Origin: Cadophora sp. MPI-SDFR-AT-0126
Lineage: Eukaryota > Ascomycota > Leotiomycetes > Helotiales > Ploettnerulaceae
Assembly (NCBI GenBank): GCA_020747065.1
Contig: JAGMVK010000010.1
Span: 1,302,001-1,366,000 of the forward strand
Length of the DNA: 64,000 bases
Direction: 5' to 3'
This document shows positions 56,971 to 64,000 of the stretch, piece by piece; the stretch's first letter is position 1; each line of letters begins with the position of its first letter. A program made the translations under genes and the position numbers. The notes beneath the pieces were generated by a model, which was given only the letters and a program-made list of their open reading frames with translations, searched no databases and was not told the DNA's origin.

Positions 56971-58302
56971 TGGATGTCACTATGTTACCCTTGAAATGGC
57001 TTGAGGGCCAGTGATCTTCATCTGCGGGCTGATTCAGCTCCTCAACTCAAAATCTCATTGTGTGTCCAGTTCAGCATCTTCGGCCACTAGGACCCCGCGA
57101 TGAATGGTCTCCAGGCATCTAATCTTACCAAGGACCAGCACAGTACGATACTTCTTCAAATAGCTATGCTACCTGGGCTGTGAAGTTTCCATCTGGTTGA
57201 TCCAGCTTGCTGCGAACCGGACCGGAACCTTGCAGCAAGCAGATGTCCGTAAAACATCGGCCCTTTCGAGCAAGAATGAAGCCCGGCTGTGGTGTTCTAC
57301 TTGCATGTGTCTTGTACCTTTTGGGGCTCGAGGATTTGATCCGGGCTGCTTTGATGTTCTCGCTATTGTCTAACTTTGTTCTTGCTGTCACTGCCGAAAT
57401 TTCCCCATCTTCAAGTCTTGGAGCCACTCTTGACGAGCAGTATCTGTTATACACGTGCAAGTCTCGTGTCAAGTTACACACCCAGCTTTACAAAGAGTCA
57501 TGCTTTCATTCGTCTTTCCCGAATATCGGCGGTGAGGCTGCAGGTGCACAAAGGCCGGTCAGTACCTAGCCTTGGTATCACAACATCAATCGGCATATAT
57601 TCTGCCGCCAGAAAGATCTTATGCCCTTCGTCGCATCTGTTGGTTCATGTACCATACCGTTAAACCCATCTATGACTTCCCGAATCTGACAAGGATTGGC
57701 TGTAGAAACTTGAGCATTGTCCCCGCAGTTGCCTAGTGGCACCGCGTCAGAGTATGTTGAGATATGCATTAGCGGAGTGCTTGAGTTCAGTTCCTGCAAG
57801 GTACCGCTTTTGATGAGTGACATGCTCCTCGTCCGATTCTTGCTGCTGATTTCGTCCAAGCTCACAGAATCCTTTTCAACTCCAGCAGCTGCGTCTCTAG
57901 GATACACCCATCCGAGGAAGAGGGCACAAGACACAGCCAGCAATTATTATGAGACCAAGTCAAAGCTTCTCAAGTCATTTGAAAATCTTGGCTCAAATCC
58001 GGAGACAACGAGAAGTATGAGTGTTTGCGTCCTTGGATCGTCAGACGCTGTTGTGAGCCGCTGTTGTGAGCCGCTGTTGTGAGCCGCTCTAGTGCAACTA
58101 CATCAAACGGCTTCGCCTCAAACGTGGCCTTAGAGACTCTACACAACAGCAACAGTACCCTTCAAATAAAGGAGACCCTAAGTCAATGTTCACAACTGGT
58201 TCCTATAACATCAATGCTACATTCCATCCATCTCATTTGAAACACTCCATCCAATTTCCACTTCCCCTCTCATCTCCTCCAGTCGTAGCACCATCTCACA
58301 CA
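56971..58302. other. Tandem intergenic region with a 13-bp repeat
   Basis: 1.33 kb. A plus-strand frame with a true ATG at 57243 (hydrophobic middle, 108 codons) and a minus-strand frame at 57578-57943 without ATG are both weak candidates. It also holds the tandem repeat at 58046-58084. A TCTGGTTGATCC-like string at 57192 is a chance resemblance to small-subunit rRNA. Confidence 0.45.
58046..58084. repeat. 13-bp tandem repeat, three perfect copies
   Basis: Three identical copies of CGCTGTTGTGAGC plus a partial fourth (CGCT), about 220 bases upstream of the Cys-rich secreted protein ATG. Confidence 0.9.
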
Positions 58303-59492
58303 ATGTCTCTCCTCCTCATCCTCCTCACTCTCACCCCTTTCTCCCTAGCCTCAATCGACACCACTCCAAACCCCACCAAATGCTACGCCGACAATTGTGC
58401 TCGCGCCGTAAGCGGCACGCGCTCTGGACCCGATCATCTCAAGACCGCCTCAGCAGACTGCAGCAGCGCCCTCGTCATAACCGATTTCCCCTTCGGCGCC
58501 ACCGTCACATCATGGATGACCTGGGTGGAAGAGACAGACACAGTGACTGTGACGGCGGCTCCGACCCCAATTGCAGGGAATGAGAAGAGGCAGATTGATT
58601 TTGTGCCGATTCCGCCGTATGCGTCGCCGTGTATGGATTACTTCGCGTATTCGAGTGCGTGCTCTTGTTTAGGTATTACTGCGACTGTGGTGACGGATAC
58701 TGCGGTTGTAAGTTTGCTGTCCACCTCAATTGTTTTGGGAACGTGCAGTAGATTTCTTGAAGAGATGCTGATACAAATGGACAGACTACGGAAACGATAT
58801 ACTGGTGGGACTTCACCACTACCACCACAACCGTGACCATCCCGGCATACACGACAACCACAACCTCAAGCACAAGTTCATCCACCACCAAAACCTCGCC
58901 GCCAACACCAACTTGTACCGCGAAACTCCTCACCGACCCTAGCAACTGCGGATCTTGCGGTACAGTCTGCCCCTCAGGAGTCTGTGAAAATGGTATATTG
59001 TCCTCGCCTCGCTACCCCTTTCCCCTAATTGTTCAACTAAGCGAGACCTAACATTTCTTCACACTCCTCTACCATCTACCTCCATCTCAATGCACTTTTT
59101 TTTGATCTACACATCACCCTGACTAATATCCCCCTCCCTCATCAGGCTCCTGCACCGCCACGCAATGCACCGCGCAATCCTGCGGCTCAATCACAACCTG
59201 TTCCCCCAACGCCTCCTGCTTCTGCTTCACCTCCTCATCCTCCAGTACCACTAACACCGGATTCTGCGGCGCGAATGGCGTATGCAGCGAGCTCACACCG
59301 TGCGCGATAGACGACGATTGTAATCCAGGCAGTATGTGCGCAATCAAGACATGCTGTGCTGAGCCGTCTGATGATTTACCTGGTGTGTGTCTGCAGGGTG
59401 TCTGTGGGGATCCCGGGATAGTGTTGCTTGTCAAGCCGAGGGAGTGGGCGGCTAGGAGGGTGGGGAGGAGAGGGTTGACTGCTGCTTATTAG
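58303..59492 (+). CDS. Secreted Cys-rich, Thr-rich protein of unknown function
   Basis: Exons are 58303-58707, 58785-58992 and 59146-59492 (319 residues); introns 77 and 153 bases, phases consistent. A signal peptide (MSLLLILLTLTPFSLAS) leads a region with few Cys and an ATVTSWMTWVEETDTVTVTA segment. A dibasic site (NEKRQ, about residue 94) could be cut by a Kex2-type protease. A Thr/Ser-rich linker (TTTTTTVTIPAYTTTTTSSTSSS) suggests heavy O-glycosylation. The C-terminal 140 residues are Cys-rich with CGSCGTVCPSGVC, CTATQCTAQSCGS, CFCF, CGANGVC, CAIDDDC and CCAE clusters, which would be disulfide-bonded. No membrane anchor is seen. It may be a wall protein or effector; no family was recognised. 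Confidence 0.75.
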
Positions 59493-60630
59493 TGGGCTGT
59501 TGGGTCGAGTTTTTCTTATGAGGGGATAGAATTTTGACTTGAGGTGAGGGCTTTGTGGATGTGGTTGATGATACGACGATTTGGTTTGTGCGGTAGAATA
59601 ATGAATGAATTAACGAACGGATGAATCAAGATTACATACCGCCCTGGCGCGGCCAATAACCTTAAACCGTAATCGCACACCCTCCAACCGTCTGATCCGA
59701 CGAGATGAACGTGGTTTCTGTTGCACATCGCACTTTTGATTAGATCTAATTTTGCGCAAATTTGACATGTTGAATGGCCCCACACGTGATTTCCCAATCT
59801 GTGGGGTCGGCTTGTGGCTTGATCGCTGGTTGCCATGAAGTGCCAGGCAAATGAAAAAGTTCTGATCACCGGACGGAGTAACATTGATAGTTGGGCGTAA
59901 GCGCGGCTGTGGATTGCATCGACGAAAATGTTGAGAGGAAAATTGTCCTCGAAGTCGCTTAAAAATGTAAACAGCGAGCGCCTGTCATCTGGGTGGAGCC
60001 AAGAAGTCTTGTAAAGCAGAAGCAAAATATCCACTGGGACAAGCTTGGGCACGTAACAGAGTTCCTATCGGAATTCCTTCACGGATTGGGCCATGGCATA
60101 TGCTGCTATTATTTTATCGAGCGTCACCTCACAAAGCGACCACATGGAAAGACAAGCGAAGCAAACGCACGGCCGTCAGTTCAGTGAGAGGATTGATTCG
60201 CCTCGCCATCCCATTCCATTCCTTCCACGCATCACCACGTCTCCATACGTACAAAAAATTAAATATAGTTCAACCAAGGGAGCCCGGACCTCGACCACGC
60301 AAACAACCGATCTCAGATCGTCTGCCGTCTCCAGCCAAAATCCATCCGTCGAAGCGTCCAATACACCAAAATAGAGAAGAAAAAAACTGGTGTTCCAAAA
60401 AAAAAATATTTAAAAAAAAAAAAAAAAAATTTGGTGTACTCGCGCAAAGAAGCAATTGGGGTATAGGGTTTGGGGTATCGAATGCCGGGGTTGAGCAAGT
60501 GATGAACCAAGGAGAAGAAGAAACAAGGCCACGGGCCATTAAAGATATGTTCAGTTGCAGGGACAAAATTTGTGCTTATCCATCCGTCTCGCTTGAAGGC
60601 GCTAAAGGGTCGAATAGTGATGATTCGTAT
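59493..60630. other. Convergent intergenic region with poly(A) tract
   Basis: 1.14 kb between converging stops. A minus-strand frame at 59516-60052 begins with GTG and is unconvincing. An A-rich tract with two long A runs lies at 60398-60430. Confidence 0.45.
60398..60430. repeat. Poly(A) tract
   Basis: Two A runs (about 10 and 18 bases) separated by TATTT. No target-site duplication or retroelement ORF was found beside it. Confidence 0.8.
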
Positions 60631-63600
60631 CTAGGCAGTGACACCTGGGGCTGAATCGTTGATGGACTTGAGAGATCTGGTCAAGGTATTAGCGAAGTCA
60701 CCAGCAGTTACGAGAAATTCAAATCATACCTTTGGTTATCCCTCTCCAAATCTTCATTCATTTGATCGAGTTGTTCCAGGGTAAGTTTAGCTTTCGCTAT
60801 CTGAAGTCATTCAAAAATGATCCGTTAGTGTACTGGCTCTTCCTTCGGACGCTGCCGACGATCCCACGGGATCTGAGGAATACGAAGGGGTAAGATCTAT
60901 GAGAGGACATGACAAAATGCTAGGAGAGGGTTGTCGGACCGATGCCAATGCGGCTGATGAACTGTCATGCTCACCTTCCGCTTCCGTCTTTACTTCGGGT
61001 TTGGGAGCGTCTGTGTCTTCAGCATACCGACTGGCAGCAAGACCGGCTGCTTTGCCACTCGTAGGAGTCTTTGGTGATGGGAGAGGTGCACTCTTTGTCT
61101 ACAATATACTGTTAGTGTACTAGAACTGAAAGCTTGAGGACGACTACCCTTACTTTTGCCTCAGCGAGCTCGGCATCCTTGACCTTGAGTAGTGCCTCTA
61201 GTTCCTTCGTGCGTGCTTCGAGATCCGTACTCTTCTTGTTGGCCTCTTCAGCAAGTTGGGTAAGAGACTCATGCATATCTTTGAAGTCCGACATGCTTTC
61301 AGTCTTCTGTCTCTCGAGCTCCGCAGTGACCTTTGCCAAAGCTGACTTTGTGGCCAGATGCTCTTCAGTAGCTTGCGCGGATTCTTGCTGTGCCGTCATC
61401 AACGATGCCTGGTGCTGGTCTTTCAAAGCCTGAAGCTCTTTCCGTAGGCCGTCGGCTTCGGATGTGTCTGGCTTCTTGTTCAATGCAAGATCAAGTTCAG
61501 CTTGAGCTTCTGCCTTGGCCATCTTTTCCAGAGCAAATTCTTGCTTGAGTGAGTCCAATTCAGCCTGGGCTTTCGACAGGGCGTCGTTGGTCTTTACCAA
61601 CTCGGCCTGCAACGTAGCCTCGGCATCCTACATGAAATCAGTTTGTTTTCAAAGGCAATGAGATTTGTGGAGCGATTACCTTGAGGGCCTTCGCACTGGA
61701 TGCTGCTGCTTCTTGACTTGCCGAATGTTCCTGTGACAAATCGGCGATAACCTTTTCGTGAGATGCTTGCAATCTCTTTAGCTCAGCTGAGTGGATGTCG
61801 TTGACTTGCTGCTTCAAGGCGACAAGAGCCTCGTTGTGACTGGCTTGGATCTGATCGAGCTCAGTAGCATGCGAGGCATGTTCGGCAGTAATAGCTCTAT
61901 CATGAGCATCATCCAGATTTTTGGCATGTGATGACTTCAATTCATCAACTAGCTGTTGATGCTCCTTCTCCTTATTGTCAAGAGTGACGATGACAGCAGC
62001 ATGATCTTGCTTCAGCTTCTCAAGCTGTTTGGCATGGTTACCGGTAGCGTCAGCGTGGGATTTGGTGAGTTCGGCATGCTTTGCTGTGAACGATTCGATT
62101 TCGCTCGCATGGGCCGCAGAAATATCATCGAGAGACTTGGTCAAGTCTGCATGCTTAATCTTGAGAGCCTCGTACTCTTCTCTGATACCCGAGTTCCCCT
62201 GTAGGGCGTCGATTTCTGCTTGATAGTCGGCTGAGACCGACTCAAGTTCCTTGCGGTGTCTTTCACTGAGCGTTGCAATCTCCTTTGCCTTCTCGTCTAA
62301 GCTCTTGGTTGTGGAGGCGAGTTCGGCCTTGACTTTCTCGAATGCTTCTGCCTTGCTTTTTCCGTCGAGATCGAACGATTCCAAATTCTTCTGTAGGGTA
62401 GCGACCTGCTCCTTGGCCGTGGCTAAATCAATCTGTGCAGTCGCCAGAGCTTCCTCGTCCGCCGAAGTCTTCGACTTCAGAGCTTCCAGGGCTTTCGACG
62501 CAGCAGCCAGCTCATCCTGCGCAAGACTCAACTCCTTTTGCGTGGATTCAACTTTCGCGCTTAGTTCTGCAACCTCCATTTGTGACTTTGCCAGAGCCTC
62601 CGATTCTGATCCGGATTGAGCTTTCAATGTCGCCAGTTCCGCTTCTAACTTAGAAATAGTGGCCGCAGATTCGGTTTGATGTCCTTCAAGCCTCTCATTG
62701 TGGCTTGCTTCCAAAGCGCGTTGGGCAGAGTTAGCTTCGTCAAGCCGGCTCTGAAGCTCGCTGATGGTTGTCTCGTGTTTCTGGCTTAGCTCTGCAACTT
62801 GCTTTTCATAGCTAGACGCAGCCTCCGAAGAACCCTTTTCGATTTCTGCTGAGTGAGCCGACTTGAGAGCTGCAAGAGCAGTCTCGTGCTCGTCAGACAG
62901 GGACTTCTTGAGATCTGCAAGAGTTTGTTGATGCTCTGCCTTCAATGACTCCAACGCCGCATTAGCCTCTGACAATTGAGATTTCAATGCCGCAATTTCG
63001 GTGTCCTTCTCGGCATTGGCAGAAGATGCAGATTGGTGAGCAGTCTTGACGCTTTCGAACTCGGCATTGATTGCCGCAAGTGCGGAAGCATGCTCAGCCT
63101 TCAGCTTCTCAAGGGCGTCTGCTATATCTGAAGCACTCTTCGCCGCAGCCTCTTGTTGTGCTTCGTCGATGGCTTTCGAAGATGCTTCTTCAACCGCAGA
63201 TTTGACTTTCTCTGCTTCCTCCAACTGTGCTTGCAATTCTTCCACATCTGCCTTGTGTTTTGCGTGCAACTTCTGGACAATCTCGTTGTGTTGTGTTTTG
63301 ATGCTCTCCTCGGCATCTGCAACATTCTTGGCCTCTTCCTCAACTTGCTTTCCAAGCTCGAGTAATTTTTCCTGTGAAGTAGCAATCTCCTTCTGCAGCT
63401 CTTCGACTCGAGTCTCGCTGTCCGCTAGCTTCGCCTTCAGCTCCTCTGTTTCCTTCGCTGATGTCGAAGCTGTTGCGTGACTAGAGGGTCGAACGGATGG
63501 CTTTGCAACTGGAGATCCGGCTATGGCAGACAAGCGCTTCTTTGCATCAGCAACAGTCGAGGAGCTAGATGGCTTCGACAATGGTGCAGATCTGCTGGCT

Positions 63601-64000
63601 GTACTACTTGAAATGCCGGATGTTCGTGAAGCTGTGCTGGAGGATGCAGCCGGCTTCGAAACTGGCTTAGGGCTCGATGAGCTGACCGAGGTGGCAGGCT
63701 TCCTGGCAGTAGTAGAAGGTGCTCCGCTTGCTCTCTTCTCAGCCAGAGTTTCGGTCTTCCCTGGAGAGTGATGAGCTGGAGCAAGAGATGTTCTGCGAGG
63801 AGCAGCAGAAAGCGGTTTCTTCTTTTCGTCTCCTGAACCTCCAATTGACGCCTGGGTACGGTGGCTGGCGCTCGACGCTGTTGCAGCTGTAGCGCTGCTT
63901 GTTGGCTTTCGCGCAGCTCCCCCAATTGGGGCCCGAGTTGGAGGCTTCGAGAGGCCACCGGTTGTACGAGTTGAGGAGGTTGCTGTAGGTTTCGTCGCTG
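60631..64000 (-). CDS. Alanine-rich coiled-coil protein, N-terminus cut by window edge
   Basis: Exons from the right edge: 64000-61680, 61627-61154, 61098-60975, 60790-60730 and 60676-60631, all phase-consistent and ending in TAG 60633-60631. About 1,000 residues are visible and no ATG start lies in the window. The first 170 visible residues are Ser/Ala/Pro/Lys-rich and basic (GGAARKPTSSATAATASSAS), resembling a microtubule- or membrane-binding leader, but this is inference. From about 190 on is a nearly unbroken coiled coil of repeats such as ALKSAHSAEIEKGS and LKAEHQQTLADLKKSLSDEH, with Ala, Glu, Lys and Ser dominating. Similar fungal proteins are often annotated as M-protein-repeat or viral A-type-inclusion-like, names without functional meaning. 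The C-terminus is short and acidic (LEQLDQMNEDLERDNQ). Confidence 0.8.

Noticed and set aside
57192..57202. CTGGTTGATCC, identical to the start region of small-subunit rRNA
   Set aside because: Only 11 bases match and the sequence on both sides diverges at once; it is a chance match.
59516..60052. 178-codon minus-strand frame
   Set aside because: It starts with GTG, has high Trp/His/Cys content and lies in the convergent 3' region.
60398..60430. Poly(A) tract as a retroposon tail
   Set aside because: No element body, no target-site duplication and no reverse-transcriptase sequence beside it.

Overview
The window is nuclear DNA of a filamentous ascomycete (Pezizomycotina). The gene set and compactness suggest a leotiomycete-type genome, but the class is an inference. 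The evidence is short introns of about 45-80 bases with GT...AG ends and CTAAC-like branch points, densely packed genes on both strands, and typical ascomycete single-copy housekeeping proteins. I saw no operons, insertion sequences, CRISPR arrays, rRNA or convincing tRNA genes.

Layout from left to right. A kinesin runs off the left edge (minus strand, 1-3843). After 3.5 kb without a credible gene comes an acyltransferase of the HxxxDG superfamily (7369-9351). Next are ORC6 (replication origin recognition), the karyogamy protein KAR5/Tht1, mitochondrial ribosomal protein uL6m, the PAP phosphatase HAL2/MET22, a C3HC zinc-finger (Rsm1/NIPA-like) protein and a large SNF2-family ATPase (to 22791). 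The sulfite reductase flavoprotein MET10 follows (23412-26825), then a small open frame interrupted by a TAG (27546-28181), FMP52, a small mitochondrial-looking protein, a 2EXR protein, a secreted M43 metalloprotease, an unknown protein with a Cys/His motif, and TYW2 (wybutosine synthesis). Then come a DENN-domain protein (40348-43322), a 4.25 kb gene-poor stretch, an unknown single-exon protein, BCD1 (box C/D snoRNP assembly), a TBC RabGAP, a short-chain dehydrogenase, a secreted Cys-rich protein, and a long alanine-rich coiled-coil protein that runs off the right edge (60631-64000).

Most of these genes are unrelated neighbours. The one visible functional link is sulfur assimilation. HAL2/MET22 removes the PAP made when PAPS is reduced, and MET10 reduces the resulting sulfite; the two lie 6.5 kb apart on the same strand. 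The DENN protein (a likely Rab exchange factor) and the TBC protein (a Rab GAP) belong to the same kind of switch but are not adjacent.

Exon structures were worked out by hand from splice signals and reading-frame continuity. Every multi-exon model listed gives an uninterrupted frame of the correct length modulo 3, except where a problem is stated. I found no convincing undescribed system. The observations most worth checking are an in-frame TAG in the 27.5 kb gene, an 83-codon upstream ORF whose stop overlaps the ORC6 start, an acyltransferase exon with competing splice models, and a candidate effector-like Cys-rich secreted protein.
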